Shown here: piece by piece, positions 16,753 to 24,248 of the stretch
How the letters are laid out: the number at the start of each line of letters is the position of its first letter
Numbering within the stretch: position 1 is the stretch's first letter
NCBI GenBank assembly: GCA_945867875.1
Contig: CAMBJF010000001.1
Coordinates: forward strand, 1-41,001
Direction of reading: 5' to 3'
Length of the DNA stretch: 41,001 nt
DNA from: an uncultured Ruminococcus sp.
GTDB lineage: Bacteria > Bacillota > Clostridia > Oscillospirales > Ruminococcaceae
Made by a program: the position numbers and the translations under genes
Notes under the pieces: generated by a model
Told to the model about the DNA's origin: nothing
Databases searched by the model: none
Seen by the model: the letters and a program-made list of their open reading frames with translations, nothing else

Positions 16753-16785
16753 AAAAAAGGCCTGCCCGAGCTTGGGGCAGACCTT
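16753..16785 (-). terminator. Rho-independent terminator of the acyl-CoA ligase gene
   Basis: Minus strand: an 11-bp stem AAGGTCTGCCC / GGGCAGGCCTT (16757-16785, G-U pairs allowed), seven-base loop, then a T tract (16753-16758). It begins 12 bp after the ligase stop. Confidence 0.85.
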
Positions 16786-16797
16786 TTCCGTAATAAA

Positions 16798-18432
16798 TCA
16801 GCTCTGATTTTCCTTTTCGACCATATTCTCGCCGCAGTACATCTTTCTGAGCTTGGGCTTTTCAATTTTTCCCGTAGCATTTCTCGGAACAGGGGCAAAG
16901 ATTATCTTCTTGGGACGCTTGTATCTGGGCATTCCGAGGCAGAATTCATTTATCTCCTCCTCGGTGCATTCCTCGCCGTCCTTAAGCTCGATTATCGCAG
17001 CCGCAATTTCGCCGAGACGCTTATCAGGCAGACCGATAACAGCTACGTCCTTTATCTTGTCGAACTTGCTCATAAAATTCTCAATCTCAACGGGGTAAAG
17101 ATTTTCACCGCCGCTGATAACAACGTCCTTTTTGCGGTCAACAAGGAAATAGAAGCCGTCCTCGTCCTGACGTGCCATATCTCCCGTCCACAGCCAGCCG
17201 TCGTGGAGCACCTCTGCGGTCGCCTTGGGGTTATTATAGTAGCACTTCATAACTCCGGGGCCCTTTACCGCAAGCTCGCCCACTTCGCCCTGGGGAACTT
17301 CATTGCCGTTCTCGTCGATTATCTTCACCTGCCAGCCGTAGCCGGGAATGCCGATAGCGCCGACCTTATGTATATTCTCCAGTCCAAGATGAACACAGCC
17401 GGGGCCTATGGATTCGCTGAGACCGTAGTTTGTGTCATACTGATGATTTGGGAAGTAGTGCTTCCAGCGGTTGATAAGGCTCTGGGGAACGGGCTGTGCA
17501 CCGATGTGCATAAGTCTCCACTGGGACAGCTCGTAATTTTTCGGGTCAATTTTTCCCGTGTCAATGGCTTCAAGGATATCCAGCGCCCAGGGCACAAGGA
17601 GCCATACTATTGTACATTTTTCCTTGGAAACAGTGTCGAGAATGGTCTCGGGGCTGACACCCTTTAAAAGAACAGCCTTGCCGCCTGTGATAAGGCTGCC
17701 GAACCAGTGCATCTTTGCTCCCGTGTGGTAAAGGGGCGGTATGCAGAGGAAAACATCGTCTTTGGTCTGATGATGATGCTTCTGCTCAACGATGCTTGCG
17801 TGCATAAGGCTTCTGTGGGAATGAAGGATAGCCTTTGGGAAACCTGTTGTTCCCGAGGAGAAATATATTGCAGCGTCATCGTCATCGCTTATTGCTATTC
17901 CGGGAGATACGCTTGCGCAGTTTGAGGTGAGCTTGTCATAATCCTCCGCAAAGCAGGGACAGTCGCCGCCCACATAGAAAAGAATTCGTCCCTTGCTGAT
18001 GTCCTCCGCAATGGTCTCCACCCTGCCGATAAATTCGGGGCCGAACACCAGCACATCTGCCTCTGCAAGGTCAAGGCAGTATTTTATCTCTTCCGAGCTG
18101 TAGCGGAAGTTCATAGGCACGGCAAGAGCGCCTATTTTGAGGATACCAAAGTAAATGGGCAGCCATTCAAGGCAGTTCATAAGGAGTATAGCCACCTTGT
18201 CGCCCTTTTTAACGCCTCGGCTCAGAAGAAGCTGAGCGAAACGGTTTGCCTTTTCGTTGAAAACGTGCCATGTTATCTCACGGCGGTAGCAAAGGTCGGA
18301 GGTGGGCTGGATAAGGTCAAAATCCTTCCAGAGCATACGTCTTGTTTCCTGTATCTGAGGGTTTATCTCCACGAGACATACGTCATTTCCGTATTTGCGT
18401 GCGTTTTCTTCAAGCAGTTCTGTAATTGGCAT
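16798..18432 (-). CDS. AMP-forming acyl-CoA synthetase (ligase)
   Basis: 544 aa from ATG 18432. Activates a carboxylic acid, probably a fatty acid, to its CoA thioester through an acyl-adenylate. Seen: P-loop SSGTTGFPK (192-200), NYGLSESIG, DGWLWTGD, VDRKKDVVISGGENLYP with the hinge region, and the C-terminal NATGKIEK carrying the catalytic Lys. The frame opens with a TTG at 18453, but the GAAAGG ribosome site is placed nine bases before ATG 18432, where the protein begins MPITELLEE. Transcribed alone from 18537-18565, with an inverted repeat in the leader. Chain-length preference cannot be read. Confidence 0.92.
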   Translation of the reverse strand: MPITELLEENARKYGNDVCLVEINPQIQETRRMLWKDFDLIQPTSDLCYRREITWHVFNEKANRFAQLLLSRGVKKGDKVAILLMNCLEWLPIYFGILKIGALAVPMNFRYSSEEIKYCLDLAEADVLVFGPEFIGRVETIAEDISKGRILFYVGGDCPCFAEDYDKLTSNCASVSPGIAISDDDDAAIYFSSGTTGFPKAILHSHRSLMHASIVEQKHHHQTKDDVFLCIPPLYHTGAKMHWFGSLITGGKAVLLKGVSPETILDTVSKEKCTIVWLLVPWALDILEAIDTGKIDPKNYELSQWRLMHIGAQPVPQSLINRWKHYFPNHQYDTNYGLSESIGPGCVHLGLENIHKVGAIGIPGYGWQVKIIDENGNEVPQGEVGELAVKGPGVMKCYYNNPKATAEVLHDGWLWTGDMARQDEDGFYFLVDRKKDVVISGGENLYPVEIENFMSKFDKIKDVAVIGLPDKRLGEIAAAIIELKDGEECTEEEINEFCLGMPRYKRPKKIIFAPVPRNATGKIEKPKLRKMYCGENMVEKENQS

Positions 18433-18467
18433 TGATATCAACCTTTCGGACAATTTTCTAAGTAATT

Positions 18468-18509
18468 CAGCGGTTTCAAGCTTTAAATATTGTGCGCTTT
18501 AAACCGCTG
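18468..18509. promoter_or_regulatory. 14-bp inverted repeat in the acyl-CoA ligase leader
   Basis: Arms CAGCGGTTTcAAGC (18468-18481) and GCTTtAAACCGCTG (18496-18509) match at 13 of 14 positions around a 14-base AT-rich loop. It lies about 20-60 bases downstream of the predicted start of the ligase transcript and has no T tract. Either an operator for a repressor or an RNA hairpin; not assigned to a known family. Confidence 0.6.
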
Positions 18510-18536
18510 TAAGATCTGATAAGTAATACTTTATCT

Positions 18537-18565
18537 ATTTTAATATTTTTTGAAGATAATTACAA
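18537..18565 (-). promoter_or_regulatory. Promoter of the acyl-CoA ligase gene
   Basis: Minus strand: TTGTAA (18560-18565), 17 bp, TAAAAT (18537-18542). Leader of about 100 bases containing the inverted repeat at 18468-18509. Confidence 0.7.
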
Positions 18566-18705
18566 GTCTTTTTTTACACCTTTTTGCACAATATACAATA
18601 AAATGCCAAATATTTGAGCATTTGCAACATATTATTCTGCAATGCTTTAAAGCTTTTATCTGAAATATCCAAAGGGAGACAGAAAAATTGATTATTATTG
18701 TCTAA

Positions 18706-18734
18706 TTGACAAAAAGCCCAAATTTTGGTATAAT
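18706..18734 (+). promoter_or_regulatory. Consensus promoter of the sodium:solute symporter gene
   Basis: TTGACA (18706-18711), 17 bp, TATAAT (18729-18734), a perfect consensus. Leader of about 80 bases to the GTG start. Confidence 0.88.
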
Positions 18735-18822
18735 CAGATGTAATTTATTGCTTTAACGCTTATGCGCTTTTATCTGATAAAACGATAAACGGGCAGGCTT
18801 GAAAGGACGGTATTAATTTAAG

Positions 18823-20394
18823 GTGTTGTATGTAATTCTCGCAGTTTACCTTGCTGTAATGATAGGCATAGGTGTTTACTGCCACAAAAAGACCTCTTCG
18901 GTGTCGGATTTCGTTCTCGGCGGAAGAAGCGTGGGCGGCTGGATAACCGCTTTCGCCTACGGAACATCATATTTTTCCGCAGTCGTGTTCATCGGCTATG
19001 CCGGACAGTTCGGCTGGAGCTACGGCGTTTCGGCGGCGTGGATAGGCATAGGAAATGCCGTTATCGGCTCAATGCTTGCGTGGATGGTGCTTGGAAAGCG
19101 GACACGAATAATGTCAAAGCATATGAACGCCTCCACAATGCCCGAATTTTTCGAGAAGCGATTTGATTCAAAGGGGCTCAAGACCGTTTCGGCCATCATA
19201 GTTTTCATCTTCCTCATTCCCTACACAGCCTCGGTTTACAACGGACTTTCAAGACTTTTCGGAATGGCTTTCAACATTCCCTATTCCGTCTGTATCATAG
19301 CAATGGCACTGCTCACGGCGGTTTACGTTATCCTCGGCGGCTACAAGGCAACTGCCATCAACGATTTCATTCAGGGCATCATAATGCTTGCGGGCATCGC
19401 AGCTGTGGTTATCTGCGTTATCGCCAGAAAGGGCGGTTTATCCTCTGCACTTGACCAGCTCGGAGCAATATCCGACACAGGCATTCCCGAAAATACCCTC
19501 AACTCCCTTTTCGGACCCGACCCCATAAACCTCATTGGCGTTGTTATCCTCACCTCTCTCGGTACCTGGGGACTTCCTCAGATGGTGCAGAAATTCTACG
19601 CTATCAAGGACGATTCCGCCATTAAAAGAGGTACGGTCATCTCCACACTTTTTGCTCTTGTAGTGGCAGGCGGCTCATATCTTATGGGCGGCTTCGGCAG
19701 GCTTTACGGCAGTGCAGATGAAGCTGAGGCAGCAGCAACGGGCAGGGCATTCATCGAAAGAGGAGCAAACGGCAAGCTTGTCTATGACTCTATCGTCCCC
19801 GAAATGCTCCGTGAGGCACTCCCCGAGCTTCTTATCGGAATAGTTGTGGTGTTGGTGCTTTCCGCATCAATGTCCACACTTTCCTCCCTCGTTCTCACAT
19901 CAAGCTCCACCCTTACCATTGACCTTATCAAGCCCAATGTCAAGGGCGGAATGGACGATAAAAAGCAGGTGCTCACAATGAGGATACTCATTGCCGCATT
20001 CCTTGTCCTTTCCGTAGTCATTGCCCTGAACCCCAACACCTACATCAGCACCCTTATGTCCATATCCTGGGGCGCACTTGCAGGCGCATTCCTTGCCCCC
20101 TTTATGTACGGACTCTTCTCCAAGAAGATAACCAAGGCAGCGGTTTGGACAAGCTTTGTTACGGGTGTGGGCATTACCGTTATCCATATGGTTATATTCA
20201 GTCTCGGCTTCTTCCCCGATGCGACCAAGGCAGTGGCATCACTCAAGCTCAATATGGCATCTCCCATCAATGCGGGAGCTATTGCAATGATAGTGGGACT
20301 TATCGTTGTGCCCCTTGTAAGCTCTTTTACAAAGGTAAAGGACACGGAATATGTTGACAAGCTTTTTGCCGAGTGCAAAAGCGATGCAGAATAA
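18823..20394 (+). CDS. Sodium:solute symporter family (SSS) transporter
   Basis: 523 aa. Na+-driven uptake permease of the LeuT-fold SSS family (PutP/SGLT/PanF relatives) in the cytoplasmic membrane. Seen: 12-13 hydrophobic segments, the family N-terminus with FVLGGRSVGGWITAFAYGTSYFS (TM1-TM2 region), STMPEFFEKRF, and SASMSTLSSLVLTSSS (TM8 region), where Ser/Thr side chains bind Na+ in relatives. The start is GTG 18823 (TTG 18826 possible); an in-frame stop at 18814 excludes anything longer. The GGACGG ribosome site is 12 bases upstream. Transcribed alone; the substrate is not predictable. Confidence 0.93.
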   Translation: MLYVILAVYLAVMIGIGVYCHKKTSSVSDFVLGGRSVGGWITAFAYGTSYFSAVVFIGYAGQFGWSYGVSAAWIGIGNAVIGSMLAWMVLGKRTRIMSKHMNASTMPEFFEKRFDSKGLKTVSAIIVFIFLIPYTASVYNGLSRLFGMAFNIPYSVCIIAMALLTAVYVILGGYKATAINDFIQGIIMLAGIAAVVICVIARKGGLSSALDQLGAISDTGIPENTLNSLFGPDPINLIGVVILTSLGTWGLPQMVQKFYAIKDDSAIKRGTVISTLFALVVAGGSYLMGGFGRLYGSADEAEAAATGRAFIERGANGKLVYDSIVPEMLREALPELLIGIVVVLVLSASMSTLSSLVLTSSSTLTIDLIKPNVKGGMDDKKQVLTMRILIAAFLVLSVVIALNPNTYISTLMSISWGALAGAFLAPFMYGLFSKKITKAAVWTSFVTGVGITVIHMVIFSLGFFPDATKAVASLKLNMASPINAGAIAMIVGLIVVPLVSSFTKVKDTEYVDKLFAECKSDAE

Positions 20395-20401
20395 TTAAAG
20401 G

Positions 20402-20440
20402 AAATCCCGTCATTTTCACATTGAGAATGACGGGATTTTT
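20402..20440. terminator. Shared terminator between convergent symporter and GNAT genes
   Basis: Perfect 13-bp stem AAATCCCGTCATT (20402-20414) with AATGACGGGATTT (20426-20438), 11-base loop, then TTTTT on the plus strand; on the minus strand it is followed by a weaker T-rich stretch. It lies between the two gene ends (20394 and 20455). Confidence 0.85.
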
Positions 20441-20454
20441 CTATATTCACTTCT

Positions 20455-21042
20455 TTACCAGATCATACAAATAAGAGCTGTCATCAAGCTTTCTTGTCCG
20501 CACATTTCCATTCCGAGGTGAACATACTTATCACGCTTGAGCACCGCATCTGTCTCCAGCAGAACGGGGCAGCCACGCTTTCTGCCCTCCTCAAAGGCGA
20601 TATCAAGCACCTTACGCATATACCCCTGACCCTGATACTCCTTTTTCACAGCCACAAGACCCACGAAAATATACGGCTTCTTTGACTTTTTCACGGCTGT
20701 CTCATAAGATTCGCCTCCCTTGCTGATATACTTTACCATTCTCACAGCACCGCCGAAGCCCATAGTTTTGAATATGTACTTCATCAGTATCATACCCGCT
20801 GAAAGTGGCAGATTGTCCTTTGAATATCTGTACGCAATGAATGCCTCGTGCTTCTCGCTTGTGCTGTAGAGACACCCTGCCGCAAGCATTGCACGGACAT
20901 ATCCGCAGATATACTCCTTAACATCATCACAGCTCTTATAAAAAAGCGCCATACCCTTTTCCCCGTCCGCATATGCATAATCCGCAAAAGCCTCGCCGAT
21001 AGCTTCGATATCCTTTTCGCTGAGAGTCGTTACCTTTACCAT
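20455..21042 (-). CDS. GNAT family N-acetyltransferase
   Basis: 195 aa. Transfers an acetyl group from acetyl-CoA to an amine; substrate unknown. Seen: the acetyl-CoA-binding motif A region VGLVAVKKEYQGQGYMRKVL (about 137-156), with the Q-G-x-G turn, then GCPVLLETD and a C-terminal YVHLGMEM segment. This is the layout of stand-alone GNATs. Ribosome site AGGAG seven bases before ATG. Single gene with its own promoter (21087-21115), whose -35 box directly abuts the terminator of the DEAD-box gene. Confidence 0.88.
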   Translation of the reverse strand: MVKVTTLSEKDIEAIGEAFADYAYADGEKGMALFYKSCDDVKEYICGYVRAMLAAGCLYSTSEKHEAFIAYRYSKDNLPLSAGMILMKYIFKTMGFGGAVRMVKYISKGGESYETAVKKSKKPYIFVGLVAVKKEYQGQGYMRKVLDIAFEEGRKRGCPVLLETDAVLKRDKYVHLGMEMCGQESLMTALICMIW

Positions 21043-21086
21043 AATATCACTCCTGTTATGTGGTTGTCTAATGCTAACTGATATTG

Positions 21087-21115
21087 ATTATAACATATAG
21101 GGAGGAAAATTGCAA
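21087..21115 (-). promoter_or_regulatory. Promoter of the GNAT gene
   Basis: Minus strand: TTGCAA (21110-21115), 17 bp, TATAAT (21087-21092). The same -35 variant as recD2 and cca. Confidence 0.82.
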
Positions 21116-21152
21116 GAAAAAACCGACTGAACCTGTAAAAAATTCAGTCGGT
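21116..21152 (-). terminator. Rho-independent terminator of the DEAD-box helicase gene
   Basis: Minus strand: ten-bp stem ACCGACTGAA / TTCAGTCGGT (21122-21152) followed by six T (21117-21122). It begins 23 bp after the helicase stop. Confidence 0.87.
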
Positions 21153-21175
21153 CATCTTTATATTATGTGTATTTC

Positions 21176-22909
21176 TCAGCTTCTGGGTCTTGCTCCTGGA
21201 TTATTGCGTCCGCCGCCCTTGCCACGGAAATTGCCGCCTTTTCCACGGCTGTTTCCGCCCTTGCGGTAGCCGCCCTGACGGTGGGAGTGCCTGTCGTCCT
21301 CAAAACGCTCGGCTCTGCCCTCATAAGGCTTGACGGTTATTTTCTGACCGTTTATCTTGGTGCCTGCCATAGAATCAAGGATATGCTCCTTGTCGGCTTC
21401 GGGCACTTCTACGGTTGTGAAGCGGTCGTAAATGTCAATCTTGCCGAAGCTCTTTCCGGGCATTCCCGTTGCATCAACAAGTGCACCGAGAACGAAATTT
21501 GGAGCGAGACGGCTGGAGCGTCCTGCGGATATTTCAAGCTTGACGGTCTTTCCCTTGCCGCCCCTGCCCTTGGGAGCAGTGTCCCTGGGAGCGGAGAATG
21601 CGATGTCGGGGATATTCTTTATCTCGCCCGATGTTTTCATTCCGAGAAGTGCAGCGGCGATGTCCTCGGCGGACAGACCGTTTTCGTTCATAAGGCGCTC
21701 GACCTCGGAGCGGTACTTTTCGTACTTTCCGCTCTCGCAGTTTGAAACTATCTTCTCATTTATGCGCTGGGTCTTGCGCTTAACTATTTCGTCCCTTGTG
21801 GGGAGATCAGCTCTTGCAATATCGGTCTTGATGAACTTGGAGATGTCTCTTAGCTCATAGAATTGCTTTCTGCCGCTGATAATGGTGTATGCAGCACCGC
21901 TCTTGCCCGCTCTGCCCGTTCTGCCGATACGGTGAATGTAGTATTCGTTATCCTGAGGGAGGTCGTAGTTGAAAACAGCGTCAACATCGTCAACGTCAAT
22001 GCCTCTTGCGGCAACGTCCGTAGCGATGAGCACGTTTATAGCTCCCGATTTAAAAGCATTCAGCACCTGAGTCCTGCTCTGCTGCTTCATATCGCCGTGC
22101 AGTCCCGAAGCCTTGAAGCCCTTGGAAACAAGCGCATCTGTAAGCTCGTCCACCATTTTCTTGGTGTTGCAGAAAACCATTGAAAGGCGTGGCTCATAAG
22201 CGATAAGGAGCATTCTCAGGGCATCGGTCTTTCTGCCCATAGGAACTTCAAAATATTTTTGCTCTATGCTGTCAACGGTGCGGGCCTTGCTCTCCACCTT
22301 TATGACTACAGGGTCGGTCTGATACTGCTTTGTTATAGCCATTATCGGAGGGGGCATAGTTGCGGAGAAAAGCACGGTCTGACGCTCTTCGGGAACATAC
22401 TGGAGGATAGTTTCGATATCCTCACGGAAGCCCATATTGAGCATCTCGTCCGCTTCATCGAGGATAATAGTGCGGAGGTCGTCAAGGCGGAGAGTTTTTC
22501 TGCCGATGTGGTCCATAACACGTCCCGGAGTGCCCACAACGATGTTTGCGCCACGCTTTAATTCACCAATCTGTCTGTCCATAGCAGCGCCGCCGTAAAC
22601 CGCACAGGGGCGCACCCAGGGCATATATGCGGAAAATTTTCTTATTTCGTCGCACGCCTGCATAGCAAGCTCACGGGTGGGGCAGAGCACAAGCACCTGC
22701 ACGCCCTTGATGCTCTTGTCAATATTTGTGATAGCGGGAATGCCGAAAGCGGCAGTTTTGCCTGTTCCTGTGTTGGATTTGCCCACAAGGTCACGGCCCT
22801 CCAGCATAACGGGGATAGCCTTTGACTGAATTTCCGTAGCCTCAGTGAAGCCCATTTCCGTGACTGCACGGACAATCTCTTCGGGGAGATCAAGTTCTGT
22901 AAATAACAT
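21176..22909 (-). CDS. deaD: DEAD-box ATP-dependent RNA helicase with DbpA-type RNA-binding domain
   Basis: 577 aa. Unwinds structured RNA in ribosome assembly, mRNA decay or cold adaptation. Seen: Q motif, motif I NTGTGKT (46-52), PTRELA (77-82), GTPGR (126-130), DEAD (151-154), SAT (182-184), TDVAARGIDV, HRIGRTGRAG. The C-terminus has a DbpA/CsdA-like RRM fold (about 460-540, RLAPNFVLGALVDATG) and a Gly/Arg/Lys-rich tail suited to non-specific RNA binding. This is the CsdA/CshA layout. Single gene with promoter at 22968-22997. Gene symbol by family, not proven orthology. Confidence 0.94.
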   Translation of the reverse strand: MLFTELDLPEEIVRAVTEMGFTEATEIQSKAIPVMLEGRDLVGKSNTGTGKTAAFGIPAITNIDKSIKGVQVLVLCPTRELAMQACDEIRKFSAYMPWVRPCAVYGGAAMDRQIGELKRGANIVVGTPGRVMDHIGRKTLRLDDLRTIILDEADEMLNMGFREDIETILQYVPEERQTVLFSATMPPPIMAITKQYQTDPVVIKVESKARTVDSIEQKYFEVPMGRKTDALRMLLIAYEPRLSMVFCNTKKMVDELTDALVSKGFKASGLHGDMKQQSRTQVLNAFKSGAINVLIATDVAARGIDVDDVDAVFNYDLPQDNEYYIHRIGRTGRAGKSGAAYTIISGRKQFYELRDISKFIKTDIARADLPTRDEIVKRKTQRINEKIVSNCESGKYEKYRSEVERLMNENGLSAEDIAAALLGMKTSGEIKNIPDIAFSAPRDTAPKGRGGKGKTVKLEISAGRSSRLAPNFVLGALVDATGMPGKSFGKIDIYDRFTTVEVPEADKEHILDSMAGTKINGQKITVKPYEGRAERFEDDRHSHRQGGYRKGGNSRGKGGNFRGKGGGRNNPGARPRS

Positions 22910-22967
22910 TAAGTTTTCCTTTCGTAATTCAAATGTATATATATTCTTCCGGATTAACTAAAATAAT

Positions 22968-22997
22968 ATTATAGCATACTTATTTATACGATGTCAA
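22968..22997 (-). promoter_or_regulatory. Promoter of the DEAD-box helicase gene
   Basis: Minus strand: TTGACA (22992-22997), 18 bp, TATAAT (22968-22973) preceded by TGC, an extended -10. Leader of about 50 bases. Confidence 0.82.
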
Positions 22998-23128
22998 CAA
23001 ATTTTGAGGCGGCAAATTGTTAATTTAGTAAAAATATAGTCGGAATATTTTTGGACACAATCAAAATGCCTTTAATTGGGGACTAAAGGAACAAATGTAA
23101 ACAAAATGTTAATTCAATTTTTTATACC

Positions 23129-23156
23129 TTGAAAACACTATATATTGTGGTATAAT
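23129..23156 (+). promoter_or_regulatory. Promoter of the NrdD-tail-like gene
   Basis: -35 TTGAAA (23129-23134), 16 bp, -10 TATAAT (23151-23156) with a TGG extended element. The 16-bp spacer is itself an NrdR box, so a bound repressor would block RNA polymerase directly. Confidence 0.85.
23135..23150 (+). promoter_or_regulatory. NrdR box 1
   Basis: ACACTATATATTGTGG matches the published NrdR box consensus (acaCwAtATaTwGtgt) at 15 of 16 positions and fills the space between the -35 and -10 boxes exactly. Confidence 0.85.
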
Positions 23157-23166
23157 AAAAAGGTCG

Positions 23167-23182
23167 GCACTAAATCTTGCGG
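23167..23182 (+). promoter_or_regulatory. NrdR box 2
   Basis: GCACTAAATCTTGCGG is a weaker copy, with 12 of 16 positions identical to box 1, but it keeps all six strongly conserved core bases (C4, A6, A8, T9, T11, G13). It starts 32 bp after box 1, the phase typical of paired NrdR sites. Confidence 0.7.
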
Positions 23183-23202
23183 TTTGAAAGGATGATCGGT
23201 AA

Positions 23203-23469
23203 ATGAACATTAACGTTACAGGCGGCGAGCTTTCCGAAAAAGAGCTTCAGGCATACATCAGACACGGTGAGGAAAATTATCCCGACAAGATAATTACAGG
23301 CATCGACATAGCTCTTGACGGCGATTTTGTTGACCTTAAATATTATTTTGAAAGTATCCCCTTTGACCGCATCAGGCGCATCACAGGCTATCTTGTGGGC
23401 ACTCTTGACCGCTTCAATGACGCAAAGCGTGCAGAGGTAATGGACAGAGTAAAGCACGGCAGCTGCTGA
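23203..23469 (+). CDS. Small protein resembling the C-terminal glycyl-radical tail of anaerobic ribonucleotide reductase
   Basis: 88 aa. Residues about 57-86 (RIRRITGYLVGTLDRF, then NDAKRAEVMDRVKHG) line up with the C-terminus of class III reductase NrdD as I remember it from E. coli (RRVCGYL ... FN ... K ... EV ... RVKH). The Gly-Tyr pair falls where the radical glycine sits. The Cys before that Gly is Thr here, and the zinc-binding CxxC pairs of NrdD are absent. The N-terminal 55 residues have no family I recognise. The promoter carries two NrdR boxes, an independent link to ribonucleotide reduction. No nrdD or nrdG is in the window. It may be a stand-alone radical-domain spare part, like GrcA for pyruvate formate-lyase, or a regulator of NrdD/NrdG; both are inference. 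Confidence 0.85.
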   Translation: MNINVTGGELSEKELQAYIRHGEENYPDKIITGIDIALDGDFVDLKYYFESIPFDRIRRITGYLVGTLDRFNDAKRAEVMDRVKHGSC

Positions 23470-23483
23470 TTATAGTATCAAAC

Positions 23484-23517
23484 GGGTCTGCACCTTATAA
23501 AGTGCAGGCTCTTTTTT
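23484..23517 (+). terminator. Rho-independent terminator of the NrdD-tail-like gene
   Basis: Ten-bp stem GGGTCTGCAC (23484-23493) with GTGCAGGCTC (23502-23511), two G-U pairs, then six T. The gene is therefore a single-gene unit. Confidence 0.85.
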
Positions 23518-23528
23518 ATTGCCTCCTG

Positions 23529-23578
23529 TTAGCACTCTCTTTCGGTGACTGTTAGCACTCACATAACAAGACTGCTAA
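23529..23578. promoter_or_regulatory. CIRCE operator plus upstream half-site, hsp20 locus
   Basis: CIRCE: TTAGCACTC (23552-23560), nine bases, GACTGCTAA (23570-23578), one mismatch from the HrcA consensus. A further exact TTAGCACTC half-site lies at 23529-23537, 14 bases upstream. HrcA is expected to bind here and repress the hsp20 genes; hrcA is not in the window. A promoter could lie downstream (TTCACA 23592-23597, 18 bp, CATAAT 23616-23621, or TATAAT 23632-23637), but none is convincing. Confidence 0.85.
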
Positions 23579-23663
23579 TTTTCATCATTCTTTCACAATT
23601 CTGCTATTGTGTTATCATAATAGGGGGGTATTATAATACTCGTAAACGGGAGGTACCGAAGAG

Positions 23664-23699
23664 ATGAAAAGGTACAGCAAACGCTTACAGATAAATTAA
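23664..23699 (+). CDS. Possible 11-codon leader peptide upstream of hsp20
   Basis: ATG at 23664 encodes MKRYSKRLQIN, with GGGAGG ten bases upstream, inside the hsp20 leader. After it comes a hairpin candidate (AGCGG and CCGCT, about 23709-23736). It could couple or tune hsp20 translation, or be chance; the spacing of the ribosome site is the only support. Confidence 0.3.
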   Translation: MKRYSKRLQIN

Positions 23700-23763
23700 A
23701 AAAATTGAAGCGGTCCGCTCCAAAAAGCAGCCGCTCCTCAAAATATTGAAAGAAGGTAATTTT

Positions 23764-24186
23764 ATGTACGGTTTAACTCCTTTTGAAAAAAGTTTTGGCC
23801 TCTTTGATCCCTTTGCAGAGCTTGACAGAGGATTCTTCAAGGACGGTCAGCGTGTAAACGCCTGCCGCACAGATATCCGAGAGGAAGACGACAAATACGT
23901 AATGGAGTCCGAGCTCCCCGGCTTCAACAAAGAGGATATCACAGTTGATATCTCGGGCACAAGCCTTACGCTCAAAGCCGAGCACTCCGAGAACAATGAT
24001 GAGAAGGACAAGAACGGCAAGTATATCCGCCGTGAGCGTTCCTACGGCTCATATCAGAGGAGCTTCGACATCACGGGCATTGATGCAGACAACATTCACG
24101 CCGATTACAAGAACGGCATTCTTATAATGACACTCCCCAAAAAGAAGCCCGATGTTCCCGCATCACGCCGTCTGGAGATACAGTAA
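23764..24186 (+). CDS. Small heat-shock protein Hsp20 (copy 1)
   Basis: 140 aa. ATP-independent holdase chaperone that binds unfolding proteins. Seen: aromatic N-terminus MYGLTPFEKSFGLFDPF, alpha-crystallin domain (about residues 37-130) with ELPGFNKEDITVDI, RSYGSYQRSF and GILIMTLPKK. The C-terminal tail ends LEIQ, without a clear I-x-I motif. The frame is open to a TTG at 23746, but the AAAGAAGG ribosome site is placed for ATG 23764. First of two tandem copies behind a CIRCE element. The protein differs from copy 2 at one residue (Ser12, against Asn12). Confidence 0.95.
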   Translation: MYGLTPFEKSFGLFDPFAELDRGFFKDGQRVNACRTDIREEDDKYVMESELPGFNKEDITVDISGTSLTLKAEHSENNDEKDKNGKYIRRERSYGSYQRSFDITGIDADNIHADYKNGILIMTLPKKKPDVPASRRLEIQ

Positions 24187-24248
24187 TTCAGACTGATACT
24201 TCCATCAAGGCAGCTCCCAATGATACATATATGAAAGAGGGTAATTTT

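Larger units (their letters stand above)
18433..18822. other. 390-bp divergent regulatory region between acyl-CoA ligase and symporter genes
   Basis: AT-rich spacer with no gene seen. It holds the ligase promoter and leader inverted repeat on the minus side and a consensus promoter on the plus side (separate entries). The middle (about 18566-18700) is featureless AT-rich DNA apart from a T tract. CACAATAT-like words at 18586-18594 and, inverted, 18487-18494 resemble NrdR half-sites but lack the full core. Confidence 0.7.

Noticed and set aside
18586..18601. NrdR-box-like word in the ligase/symporter spacer
   Set aside because: It matches about 11 of 16 positions but lacks the core T11 and G13, and no partner lies 31-32 bp away.
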